From assembly GCA_001899205.1 (NCBI GenBank), contig MKVL01000015.1:152300-216299 (forward strand): DNA of 64,000 nucleotides. Direction: 5' to 3'. Origin of the DNA: Mesorhizobium sp. 65-26 (lineage in GTDB: Bacteria; Pseudomonadota; Alphaproteobacteria; Rhizobiales; Rhizobiaceae). A model generated the notes under the pieces. It was given only the letters and a program-made list of their open reading frames with translations. It was not told where the DNA came from and searched no databases. Shown here one piece after another: positions 24,752 through 34,965 of this stretch. The translations under genes were made by a program, and so were the position numbers. Position 1 is the first letter of the stretch, and each line of letters opens with the position of its first letter.

Positions 24752-25705
24752 ATGTTGAAATCGATTTTGGCGGCGGCCTGCATTGCCGCGCTGACCACGG
24801 CGGCGCATGCCGGCGTCACCATCCGCATCGGCGGCGCGGGCTCGCCCGACAGCCCCGACACCAAGGCGATGGAAGTGTTCAAGGAGAAGATGGAGGCAGC
24901 GCTTGGCTCCGACGTCTCGATCCAGCTTTTCCCGAGCTCCCAGCTCGGCACCGTCGACGAGATGGTCGAGCAGGTGAAGGGCGGCGTGCTCGAATGCATG
25001 TATGAGAGCGTCGGCGACCTCGGTTCCTTCCATCCCGCGGCCAACGTCGAGGGTGTCGCCTATCTCTACCGCGACGAGGACCATTTCTTCCGCATCTGGC
25101 GCGGTCCGGTCGGCAAGGAGATCCTCGACACGATCGCCAAGGACGCCGGCTTCCGCGTGCTCGGCCCGGCCTACCACGGCTTCCGCCAGTTCCTCCTGAC
25201 CAAGCCGGCCGACAGCCTGGCCGACCTGCAGGGCCGCAAGGTCCGCGCCCCCGGCATTCCCGCCTACATCGCCTCGATCCAGGCGCTCGGCGCCAATCCG
25301 GCGACCGTGCCTTTCGAGGAGGTCTACACCGCCATCCAGCAGGGCGTCGTCGACGGTGTCGAGCAGCCGCTCGTCGCGATCAAGGACCAGCGCTTCTACG
25401 AGGTCGCCAAGCACCTGATGATCACCAACCACATGGCCGAGACGATGGGCTTCATGTGTGGTGAGCCCTGGTACCAGGGCCTCGACAAGAAGGTGCAGGA
25501 TGCCTTCGCCGCCAGCGCGGACGCCAGCGCCGACTGGTATCGCGAATATACCGACGCTTCTCAGGCCAAGGTCCTCGACGATCTCGTCGCCCAGGGCGTG
25601 GTCGTGCACAAGCCGAACCTGGAAGAATTCATGGCCAAGGCGGCGGAAGCCAAATACGATCCGGCGCTCCAGCCCTACATCGACAAGATCCGGGCCGTTA
25701 AGTGA
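24752..25705 (+). CDS. TRAP transporter solute-binding protein (DctP family)
   Basis: Periplasmic binding protein of 317 aa: signal peptide MLKSILAAACIAALTTAAHA, then a DctP domain with SQLGTVDEMVEQVKGGV, the conserved carboxylate-binding arginine region LQGRKVRAPG, and FEEVYTAIQQGVVDGVEQ. It lies 82 bp after the aminotransferase, with an AAGAAAGGGG ribosome site. The ligand is probably an organic acid or amino-acid-like compound. Confidence 0.93.
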   Translation: MLKSILAAACIAALTTAAHAGVTIRIGGAGSPDSPDTKAMEVFKEKMEAALGSDVSIQLFPSSQLGTVDEMVEQVKGGVLECMYESVGDLGSFHPAANVEGVAYLYRDEDHFFRIWRGPVGKEILDTIAKDAGFRVLGPAYHGFRQFLLTKPADSLADLQGRKVRAPGIPAYIASIQALGANPATVPFEEVYTAIQQGVVDGVEQPLVAIKDQRFYEVAKHLMITNHMAETMGFMCGEPWYQGLDKKVQDAFAASADASADWYREYTDASQAKVLDDLVAQGVVVHKPNLEEFMAKAAEAKYDPALQPYIDKIRAVK

Positions 25706-25711
25706 AAAACA

Positions 25712-25745
25712 GGACCTGCCGCGCGAGCGGCGGGTCCTTTCCTTT
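25712..25745 (+). terminator. Intercistronic hairpin between TRAP binding protein and permease
   Basis: GGACCTGCCGC/GCGGCGGGTCC stem with a GCGA loop, followed by TTTCCTTT. It sits in the 52-bp gap inside the operon and would give partial termination or 3'-end protection, so more binding protein than permease is made. Confidence 0.65.
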
Positions 25746-25757
25746 GGAGATTCCCGG

Positions 25758-26285
25758 ATGTCCTCCGTCCTTGTGCGCGTGGGCGATGCCCTGCGCCTGA
25801 TCCTGGGCCTGTTGGTGGGCGCGGCGCTGTTCGCGATCGTGCTTCTCGTCTGCGTCCAGGTCTTCAGCCGCTATTTCCTCGGTGCGCCGACGCCGCAACT
25901 CGCAGAGATTTCCAGGATATTGTTCATCTGGATGAGCTTCCTCGGCGCGGGGCTGCTGGTCAGCCGCCGCGAGCTCATCGTCATCGACCTGCTGCATGAT
26001 CGGCTGAGCAAAGGGTATCTCGGCCGGCTGAACGTGCTCGTGGACCTCGCCACGGCGGTCTTCCTGGTCATCCTGGCCATCTACGCGCGCCACCTGATGA
26101 TCGTCGTCGGCCAGAAGATCGCCCCTGCCACCGGAATAAGCTTCGACTGGTTCTACGGCGCGCTGCTCGGCTTCTGCGGCCTCGGCCTGGTCTTCATTAT
26201 CGAGCGCCTGGTCGTCGGCGCGACTTCGGGCGGACAGGCGCGGCTCGACCAGGGCGCCGCCGCGCGTGAGGAAACCGCGCCATGA
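25758..26285 (+). CDS. TRAP transporter small permease (DctQ family)
   Basis: 175-aa, four-helix membrane subunit. It has the family's VQVFSRYFLGAPTPQLAEISRIL, FIWMSFLGAGLLVSRRE and a last helix ending near 155. ATG 25758 was chosen because the open frame upstream lies in the hairpin and the DctP gene. It overlaps the large permease by 4 bp. Confidence 0.88.
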   Translation: MSSVLVRVGDALRLILGLLVGAALFAIVLLVCVQVFSRYFLGAPTPQLAEISRILFIWMSFLGAGLLVSRRELIVIDLLHDRLSKGYLGRLNVLVDLATAVFLVILAIYARHLMIVVGQKIAPATGISFDWFYGALLGFCGLGLVFIIERLVVGATSGGQARLDQGAAAREETAP

Positions 26286-27562
26286 CAATGCTTCTCGTCC
26301 TTTCCGCCACCTTCCTGGTGCTTGCCCTGCTGGCCGTGCCCGTGGCCATCGCGCTCGGGCTCGCCGCGCTGCTGGTCATCGCCATCTGGGGCATGCCGGG
26401 CTTCATTCTCGCCCAGAAGATGGTCAACGGCATCGATTCCTTCCCGCTGCTCGCCGTGCCCTTCTTCATCCTCGCGGCCTCGGTCATGAACAGCGGCGGC
26501 ATCACCACGCGCGTCGTCGATCTCTTCTCCTCCGCGCTCGGCCGCATCCGCGGGTCCTCCGGCGTGGTCAATGTCGGCACCAACGTCTTCCTGGCCGGCA
26601 TCTCCGGCTCGTCAGTGGCGGACGCCTCGGCCAGCGGCGCGCTGCTGATCCCCGAAATGCGCAAGGAAGGCTACAGCGGCGGCTTCGCCGCCGCGCTGAC
26701 CGCGGGCGCCGCCGTCATCGGCCCGATCATCCCGCCCAGCATCCCGCTCGTTATCTACGGCGTCATCGCGCAGGTCTCGATCACGCGCCTGTTCGTCGGC
26801 GCCTACATACCCGGCGTGCTGATCGCGGTCGCGCTCATCGCCTATGTCATGAACTATGCGCGCCGCCATCAGCTTCCTGCGCGCGGCCGGCCGTCATGGG
26901 ACGTGATCGGACGTCAGTTCAGGGGCAGCGCCTGGGCGCTGTCCATGCCGTTGCTGCTGATCGTCGGCGCCAAGGGCGGCCTGTTCACCGTCACCGAACT
27001 CGGCGCCGTGCTGGTCCTCTACGCCATCTTCATCGGCTGGATCATCCACCATGAATTCAGCTGGCGGCAATTTCCGGCCATGCTGACCGACGCCGGGCTG
27101 CAGACCGCCAACATCATGCTCGTGGTAGCCGTCTCGTCCTTCATCGCCTATCTGGTCGTCGTGCACGGCATTCCGGCCGACATCCAGTCGCTGCTGCACC
27201 GGGCCGACCTGTCGCCGGTCGAATTCATGCTGCTGGTCAACATCGTGTTCCTGATCGCCGGCATGTTCCTGGATTCGACGCCGGCCACCATCATTCTGGT
27301 GCCGATCTTCCTGCCGGCGGCCAAGAGCTTCGGTATCGACCCGACGCATTTCGGGCTGGTCATCGTGCTCAACCTGATGGTTGGCCTGATCCATCCGCCG
27401 TTGGGTCTCAACCTGTTGATCACCCAGTCCATCGCCAAGGTGCCGATGCGCGAGGTGATCTGGGCCAGCCTGCCGATCGTGGCCATCGTGCTGGCGGTGC
27501 TGCTGGTCATCACCTTCATCCCGCAGACCGTGCTCTGGCTACCCTCGGTGATGGGCATATGA
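26282..27562 (+). CDS. TRAP transporter large permease (DctM family)
   Basis: 426-aa Na+-coupled transport channel with about twelve helices. Signatures include FFILAASVMNSGGI, AGISGSSVADASASG, IIPPSIPLVIYG and the C-terminal GLIHPPLGLNLL. It completes the tripartite transporter with DctP and DctQ. Confidence 0.94.
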   Translation: MTMLLVLSATFLVLALLAVPVAIALGLAALLVIAIWGMPGFILAQKMVNGIDSFPLLAVPFFILAASVMNSGGITTRVVDLFSSALGRIRGSSGVVNVGTNVFLAGISGSSVADASASGALLIPEMRKEGYSGGFAAALTAGAAVIGPIIPPSIPLVIYGVIAQVSITRLFVGAYIPGVLIAVALIAYVMNYARRHQLPARGRPSWDVIGRQFRGSAWALSMPLLLIVGAKGGLFTVTELGAVLVLYAIFIGWIIHHEFSWRQFPAMLTDAGLQTANIMLVVAVSSFIAYLVVVHGIPADIQSLLHRADLSPVEFMLLVNIVFLIAGMFLDSTPATIILVPIFLPAAKSFGIDPTHFGLVIVLNLMVGLIHPPLGLNLLITQSIAKVPMREVIWASLPIVAIVLAVLLVITFIPQTVLWLPSVMGI

Positions 27563-27609
27563 TTCCCGGAGATTGCGCCGCGCGACGCGCGGCGTAATCC
27601 GGCCCGGGC

Positions 27610-27897
27610 TCAGAAGCCTTCGACCAGCACGATCTCGCCATCGGCAACCTTCTGGCGGATCGCCGCGGCGCGCTGGTACTCCGGCGAATGATAGCAATCA
27701 TGCGCCACGGCGAGCGACGCGAATTCGATGATGACGTTGCGGTCGCGTCCCTGGCCCTCGGCCTTTTCGTGGGCGCCGCCACGCGCCAGGAAGTTGGCGC
27801 CGAAGCGATCGAAGGCAAGCTTGGCGGCCGCCACATAGTCCTTGTATCCCTCGGGATCGCGCACATCGACGCGGGCGATCCAGTATCCCTTCGGCAT
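27610..27897 (-). CDS. DUF1330 family protein
   Basis: 95-aa ferredoxin-like dimeric alpha/beta-barrel protein of unknown role. MPKGYWIARVDVRDPEGYKDY at the N-terminus and NVIIEFASLAVAHDCYHSPEYQ in the middle are typical. The ATG at 27897 has an AGGAGAGAGG site; longer frames are not homologous. It lies 99 bp downstream of pyrF on the same strand. Confidence 0.88.
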   Translation of the reverse strand: MPKGYWIARVDVRDPEGYKDYVAAAKLAFDRFGANFLARGGAHEKAEGQGRDRNVIIEFASLAVAHDCYHSPEYQRAAAIRQKVADGEIVLVEGF

Positions 27898-27996
27898 TCC
27901 TCTCTCCTGTCTCATTTCCGGCGCGTTGGTCCGCGACGGATGGCCGGTGCGGCCTTCACGGAGCCTATCCAAACTCCGCCGGGACCGGAAGCTGGT

Positions 27997-28680
27997 TCAG
28001 GCCGAAGCCATTTCGTCGAGGATGGCCTGGGCGGCCGCGCGTCTGTCGGCGGCGCCGATGATCGGGCGGCCGACGACGAGGTGGCTGGAGCCGGCGCGGA
28101 TCGCTTCCGCCGGCGTCATCACCCGCTTCTGATCGCCATGGTCGCTGCCCGCCGGCCGGATGCCGGGCGTCACCACCGCCATGTCCGGCCCGACGATGCG
28201 GCGCACCGCCGAGGCTTCTCCGGCCGAGCAGACGATGCCGCCCATGCCGGCATGCAATGCCTGCTCGGACCGCCTGAGCACCAGGGTGTGCGGGTCGTAC
28301 TCGTAGCCGGCGTCGATCACATCCTGCTCGTCCATCGAGGTCAGCACGGTGACGGCCAGCAGGCACAGCTCGCTGCCCCTGGCGGCGGCCACGGCCGCCT
28401 TCATCGCCTTCGGGTAGGCGTGCAGCGTCAGCATCGACACCCCCATCCTGACGATGTTCTCGACGCCCTTGGCCACCGTGTTGTCGATGTCGAGCAGCTT
28501 CATGTCGAGGAAGACGCTGGTGCCGCCGCTGGCCAGCTCGCGCGCGAAATCGAGCCCGCCGGCAAAGGCGAGCTGGTAGCCGATCTTGTAGAAGGAAACG
28601 ACGCCTTCCAGGTCGCGCACGGCCTGCTCCGCCTGCTTGAGCGTCGGCACGTCGAGGCCGACGATCAGCCTGTCCCGCAT
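27997..28680 (-). CDS. pyrF: Orotidine 5'-phosphate decarboxylase
   Basis: Last step of de novo UMP synthesis. 227 aa. Motifs: LIVGLDVPT at the N-terminus, the catalytic DMKLLDID (about residue 61), [18 protein letters not shown] and VVGRPI. ATG 28680 gives the normal length and an 11-bp gap from the flavin reductase; a longer frame would overlap that gene. Proximity to dnaJ/dnaK and pmtA is a rhizobial arrangement. Confidence 0.94.
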   Translation of the reverse strand: MRDRLIVGLDVPTLKQAEQAVRDLEGVVSFYKIGYQLAFAGGLDFARELASGGTSVFLDMKLLDIDNTVAKGVENIVRMGVSMLTLHAYPKAMKAAVAAARGSELCLLAVTVLTSMDEQDVIDAGYEYDPHTLVLRRSEQALHAGMGGIVCSAGEASAVRRIVGPDMAVVTPGIRPAGSDHGDQKRVMTPAEAIRAGSSHLVVGRPIIGAADRRAAAQAILDEMASA

Positions 28681-28691
28681 TGTGGCCGGGC

Positions 28692-29288
28692 TCAAGGCAC
28701 GGCTCTGGTCGAGAGGAAGCGCGAGGTTTCGATCAGTGTGCGGCATAGGTGCTCCAGCGACTGGTGTGATCTCTCGTCCAGCAGACGGCCGTCCTCGCCG
28801 AAAGCCGTGCTGGCGCCCGACACCGATAATTCCGGCGTCACCACCTCCGTCTGGCAGCGCACGAGCACGGCGCGAAGGTGGTTTATGCAGCGTATGCCGG
28901 CGAATTTGCCGTCCGAGGATGAGCAGAGGCCGACAGGCTTGCCGGCGAATGGCTTGAACGGCTTGCCGCCGTCCTTGCGCACCCGGCTCACCCAGTCGAT
29001 CGTATTCTTCAGCAGTGGCGGTATGGAGCCATTGTATTCCGGTGTGGCGATCAGCAGCCCGTCATGGGCCGCGATCAGCCGCGCCAGCCTCATGGCGTTC
29101 TCCGGTATGCCCTTTTCGTGCTCCAGGTCCTCGTCCATGATCGGCAGGGAATAATCGCCAAGCGAGATGCGGGTCACCTCGGCGCCCTGCAGGGCAAGCT
29201 CCTGTTGCGCGGCGTCGGCGGTCCTGCCGCTATAGGCGCCTGTCCGGACCGAGCCGGCAAAGACCAGGATCTTCGGGATGATCGGCAT
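28692..29288 (-). CDS. NADPH-dependent FMN reductase
   Basis: 198-aa flavodoxin-fold reductase: [15 protein letters not shown] (FMN phosphate loop), LPIMDEDLE, and the signature [18 protein letters not shown]. Related enzymes reduce quinones, azo dyes or chromate. It is upstream of and probably co-transcribed with pyrF, and divergent from the esterase across 125 bp. Confidence 0.9.
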   Translation of the reverse strand: MPIIPKILVFAGSVRTGAYSGRTADAAQQELALQGAEVTRISLGDYSLPIMDEDLEHEKGIPENAMRLARLIAAHDGLLIATPEYNGSIPPLLKNTIDWVSRVRKDGGKPFKPFAGKPVGLCSSSDGKFAGIRCINHLRAVLVRCQTEVVTPELSVSGASTAFGEDGRLLDERSHQSLEHLCRTLIETSRFLSTRAVP

Positions 29289-29413
29289 CGACGTCCCCTT
29301 GCTGTTCTCGCAGCTATAGGCGATGTGCCGACTGAATCAATAGCCGAGATTGCGCCAGTTCGCCCGGTCGTTGGCAGTCTTGCCGTCGGCGGCGCCATGT
29401 GTAGGGTGCGGGC

Positions 29414-30421
29414 ATGCGCGTGTGGTGGGTGGGCTACATACTGGTTGGTCTGGCAGTGGTGGCGGCGGCCATCTATGCCGCTTTCGTGTTCAGCCCCTGG
29501 CCATCGGTCCTGCTGATCCGTCATGCCTTCCACCGCGATGCGGTGGCGCGCAACCTGGCGCTTGAGAAGCATGCGCCGGCCGACATCGGTGTGATGGGCG
29601 ACCAGCTCTACGGCGAAGGTCAGGACGAGACCCTCGATGTCTATCTGCCGGCCGGCGTCGCCGACAAGGCCTTGCCGGCGGTGGTCTGGGTGCATGGCGG
29701 CGGTTTCGTCGCCGGGAACAAGGACGATCTCTCCGGTTATCTCAAGATCCTGGCCGGACACGGCTATGTCGCCGTCGCCGTCGGCTATTCGCTCGCGCCC
29801 GGCGCCCGCTATCCGACGCCGGTCCTCCAGGCCAACAAGGCTCTTGCCTTCCTTGCCCGCAATGCCGGGCGATACCACATCGATCCCAACAGGCTTTTCC
29901 TCGCCGGCGATTCCGCCGGCGCGCAGATCGTGGCCCAGTTGGCGGCCACGGTCGGCAACCCGGCCTATGCCGCCATGGTGGGTGTCAGCCCGGCAGTCGC
30001 GCCTGCGCAGTTGAAGGGGGTCGCCTTGTTCTGCGGTGTCTACGATGCATCGCGGGTCTCGCCCGAGGGGCCTTTCGCCAGCTTCATTCGCACCGTGATG
30101 TGGTCCTATATCGGCACGAAGCGGCTGGACGACGATCCGCGGCTGGCCGAATTCTCGGTCAATAGGCATCTGACGCCGCAATTTCCGCCGGCATTCGTCT
30201 CTGTCGGCAATGCAGACCCGCTGGCGCCGCAATCCACGCTCATCGCCGGGGCGATCGGGGCGCAAGGCGTGAGCACGGATACGCTATTCTTTCCCGAGGA
30301 TTACAGCCCAGCCCTGCCGCACGAATATCAGTTCGACCTCGACACGAAGGCCGGGGCCGAGGCGCTCGAAAGGCTTCTGGCCTTCCTGCATCGATTGGCG
30401 GGCGAAGCCACCACGCAATGA
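29414..30421 (+). CDS. Membrane-anchored alpha/beta hydrolase (HSL-like esterase)
   Basis: 335-aa carboxylesterase-type enzyme. An uncleaved N-terminal helix (WVGYILVGLAVVAAAIYAAFVF) should hold it at the inner membrane. The oxyanion motif HGGG is at about residues 94-97 and the nucleophile elbow GDSAG at about 165. The acid and histidine appear to be in NADPLAP and LPHEYQF. It is single and convergent with pmtA. Confidence 0.87.
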   Translation: MRVWWVGYILVGLAVVAAAIYAAFVFSPWPSVLLIRHAFHRDAVARNLALEKHAPADIGVMGDQLYGEGQDETLDVYLPAGVADKALPAVVWVHGGGFVAGNKDDLSGYLKILAGHGYVAVAVGYSLAPGARYPTPVLQANKALAFLARNAGRYHIDPNRLFLAGDSAGAQIVAQLAATVGNPAYAAMVGVSPAVAPAQLKGVALFCGVYDASRVSPEGPFASFIRTVMWSYIGTKRLDDDPRLAEFSVNRHLTPQFPPAFVSVGNADPLAPQSTLIAGAIGAQGVSTDTLFFPEDYSPALPHEYQFDLDTKAGAEALERLLAFLHRLAGEATTQ

Positions 30422-30445
30422 TCCTGCCTCGCCGGGCAGGCGAGT

Positions 30446-31054
30446 TCAGTTGCGTCTGCCGCGCCGGTAGATCCAGAGCTGCGTCGGTGGAATGTTGCGG
30501 AACACGAAATGGAAATGCTCGACCGTGTAGTTGCCGCGGCCCGGCGGGATCGGCGACATCGGACCATAGGTCAGTTGCACGATCGGCCTGCCCTCCGGGA
30601 TGCGGTCGAGCAGGCTTTCGATATAGGCGACGCGCTGCGCGACCGGGAAATTGAGCAGCGGCACGCCCGAAACCACGGAATCGAACACCATGTCGCGCTT
30701 GTCGCCGAGCGTGGCATTGAGGTTGAACGCGTCGCCCTCGATGACATTCACGCCTGGATAGAGGCTGCGCAGGTGGCGTACGAAATCGGTGGAGTACTCG
30801 ACGGCGTAGAGGTTCTCCGGCCGGACGCCCTGGGCGAGGATGGCGCGGGTGATGACGCCGGTGCCCGGCCCGACCTCGAGCACCGGCAGGCCGGAGCGCG
30901 GGTTGACGATCGAGGCCATCTTGCGGGCGGTGATGGAACTGGTCGGCACGATCGATCCGACGGTCTTCGGTTTGTCGATCCAGCCCTTGAAGAATTTAAG
31001 CTCGTCGTCGAACTTTTCCGCCAGCGCCTTCCGCAACCCGGGACCACGAGTCAT
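30446..31054 (-). CDS. pmtA: Phosphatidylethanolamine N-methyltransferase (PmtA type)
   Basis: 202-aa soluble SAM methyltransferase that converts phosphatidylethanolamine to phosphatidylcholine in rhizobia. SAM motif I EVGPGTG is at 60-66, VEYSTDFVRHL follows, and the C-terminal NYTVEHFHFVFRNIPPTQLWIYRR matches the rhizobial type. The ATG at 31054 is preceded by GAGGAGA. It lies 105 bp downstream of dnaJ on the same strand. Confidence 0.88.
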   Translation of the reverse strand: MTRGPGLRKALAEKFDDELKFFKGWIDKPKTVGSIVPTSSITARKMASIVNPRSGLPVLEVGPGTGVITRAILAQGVRPENLYAVEYSTDFVRHLRSLYPGVNVIEGDAFNLNATLGDKRDMVFDSVVSGVPLLNFPVAQRVAYIESLLDRIPEGRPIVQLTYGPMSPIPPGRGNYTVEHFHFVFRNIPPTQLWIYRRGRRN

Positions 31055-31158
31055 GCAAGTTCTCCTCAACGTCCCCCACGATGCTACTTACCACCTGCGG
31101 GGTGCAAGACAAGGCACGCGCGTGCGGATGTCGTGGATATGATAGTATCCGTCGCGCT

Positions 31159-32289
31159 TCAACGCTCTCCGAAAGATTCGAAGAAATCCTTCATGCGGGC
31201 GAAAAAGCCGCTCGACTGGGGCGAGTTGTCCTGGGAGGACAGCTGCTCGAACTCCTCCAGCAGCTCGCGCTGGCGCCGCGACAGGTTCTGAGGCGTCTCG
31301 ACGCTGGTCTGGATGTAGAGATCGCCGACATTGGGCTGGCGCAGCACCGGCATGCCCTTGCCCTTGAGGCGGAACTGACGCCCGTTCTGGGTGCCCTCGG
31401 GCACCTTCACCTTGGTCTGGGTGCCGTCCAGCGTCGTCACCTCGAACGAGCCGCCAAGGGCGGCCGTCGTCATCGAGATCGGCACCTTGCAGTAGAGATC
31501 GGCGCCATCGCGCTGGAAGAACTCGTGCGGCTTCACGGCGAGGAAGATGTAGAGGTCGCCCGAAGGGCCGCCGCGCAGGCCGGCCTCGCCCTCATTGGCG
31601 AGCCTGATGCGGGTACCGTCCTCGATGCCGGACGGAATGTTCACCGACAGCGAGCGCTCCTCGGTGACGCGGCCCTGGCCGGCGCATTTCGGGCACGGGT
31701 CCTTGATGGTCTGGCCACGGCCCTGGCATTGCGGGCAGGTCCGCTCGATCGAGAAGAAGCCCTGCGTGGCGCGCACCTTGCCGTGACCGTTACACATCGA
31801 GCAGGTGACCGGCTGGGTGCCGGGCTTGGCGCCGCTGCCGGAGCATTCGGTGCAGGCGATCGAGGCCGGCACGCGAATCTGCGCGGTCTTGCCGGAAAAC
31901 GCCTCTTCCAGCGAGATCTCCATGTTGTAGCGGAGATCGGCGCCGCGTTCGCGGCCGCCGGACGAGCGGCGCTGGCGCCCGCCCATCATGTCGCCGAAAA
32001 TATCCTCGAAGATGTCGGCGAAGCCGCCGGCGCCGAAGCCGTGCGCCGAGCCATTCATGCCACCCTGCTCGAAGGCGGCGTGACCGAAACGATCGTAGGC
32101 GGCCCGCTTCTGCGGATCCTTCAACGTCTCGTAGGCCTCGTTGATTTCCTTGAACTTGTGCTCGCAGGCATTGTCGCCGGGATTGCGGTCGGGATGGAAC
32201 TGCATGGCGAGCTTGCGGAAAGCGCTCTTCAGTTCCTTGTCGTCGGCGCCCTTCTGAACGCCCAGCGTTTCGTAGAAGTCAGCTTTCAT
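31159..32289 (-). CDS. dnaJ: Chaperone DnaJ (type I Hsp40)
   Basis: 376-aa co-chaperone. J domain with HPD at 32-34, a G/F-rich linker (about 75-115), four CxxCxGxG zinc repeats ([32 protein letters not shown]; about 140-205) and C-terminal substrate domains. It is downstream of dnaK, but a terminator separates them, so it probably also has its own promoter in 32290-32437. Confidence 0.97.
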   Translation of the reverse strand: MKADFYETLGVQKGADDKELKSAFRKLAMQFHPDRNPGDNACEHKFKEINEAYETLKDPQKRAAYDRFGHAAFEQGGMNGSAHGFGAGGFADIFEDIFGDMMGGRQRRSSGGRERGADLRYNMEISLEEAFSGKTAQIRVPASIACTECSGSGAKPGTQPVTCSMCNGHGKVRATQGFFSIERTCPQCQGRGQTIKDPCPKCAGQGRVTEERSLSVNIPSGIEDGTRIRLANEGEAGLRGGPSGDLYIFLAVKPHEFFQRDGADLYCKVPISMTTAALGGSFEVTTLDGTQTKVKVPEGTQNGRQFRLKGKGMPVLRQPNVGDLYIQTSVETPQNLSRRQRELLEEFEQLSSQDNSPQSSGFFARMKDFFESFGER

Positions 32290-32437
32290 TTTTTCCCGCT
32301 GTCCGGATGCTCAATGTCTTGAAGCATTGTTGCGTCGTTTGCCGGCACGTTGTTCGATTTAGGAGCGATATTGCCCCGATACTAGTGCTGAGCTGGTCCC
32401 GCCCGGGGTTTTCAGTCACTTTTTCGATCAGGGTTGC

Positions 32438-32466
32438 AAAAAAGCCCGGCCTTCGCCGGGCTTTTC
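32438..32466 (-). terminator. Intrinsic terminator after dnaK
   Basis: AGCCCGGC/GCCGGGCT stem with a short CTTC/GAAG loop, flanked by A-rich and T-rich runs. Read on the minus strand it ends in TTTTTTG about 22 bp after the dnaK stop. Some read-through to dnaJ would be expected. Confidence 0.85.
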
Positions 32467-32488
32467 GCAGGGTTCGTCGTCAGGCCGC

Positions 32489-34405
<1,917 letters not shown>

Positions 34406-34524
34406 TTCTCTAGTCTCTCCGCTAAGCAGGCTCTCAGGACCCTTATCAGGCGTTCCGACGAAAGCCCCTGTTCAAAAGAAATGCCGCCCGGCGACCGGCA
34501 TAACCGCGCCGGACGGCTTGGCGC

Positions 34525-34555
34525 GTATATAAGAACAGGCGGCATCGGGCGCAAG
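34525..34555 (-). promoter_or_regulatory. RpoH-type heat-shock promoter of dnaK
   Basis: Minus strand: CTTGCG (34550-34555), 16-bp spacer, then CTTATATAC (34525-34533). This fits the alphaproteobacterial RpoH pattern CTTG...C-TATAT. Predicted start of transcription is near 34517, giving a leader of about 110 nt. Confidence 0.65.
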
Positions 34556-34559
34556 CATT

Positions 34560-34965
34560 CTGCGCAAGGCATCCACCGGCCCGCGGTCGGGCCGTTCCGA
34601 TCCCGCCAATGGCGGTTTGCCGGGGGCATGTCCCCACTCGTCGGCGTGAACCTTTCCCGCGCCGCTCGCGACTGACGCGCAGGCGCCGCATGGTGCGGGC
34701 CGGAAAGGACATCCCCATGACCGGAAAACCCGAGGTTCCGCGGTCTCCGGGACAAGCGCAAGCCCGGCGCCGCCATCGCTTCCGCGAGGGAACCGACGCT
34801 CTGGGCTTCCCGCTGGTTCCGTTGACCCTTTGCCGGAGCAGGCGTATCGTCACCGCGAGGAAAACAGACAACTCGATCAGGGAAAAACGTGCCGCGACGC
34901 CGCGCTTTGCCCTGTTTCGCGCGGTAGGGCCGGACGTTTCTCCCCCATCCCGCGGGGGTAGTTTC
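34560..34965. other. Spacer between dnaK promoter and secreted-protein gene
   Basis: About 400 bp. The frame of the following gene stays open back to 34609, but that stretch is Arg/Pro-rich and has no ribosome site or signal peptide before 34966. It should contain the promoter of the secreted-protein pair; I could not pick a confident -35/-10. Confidence 0.4.
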
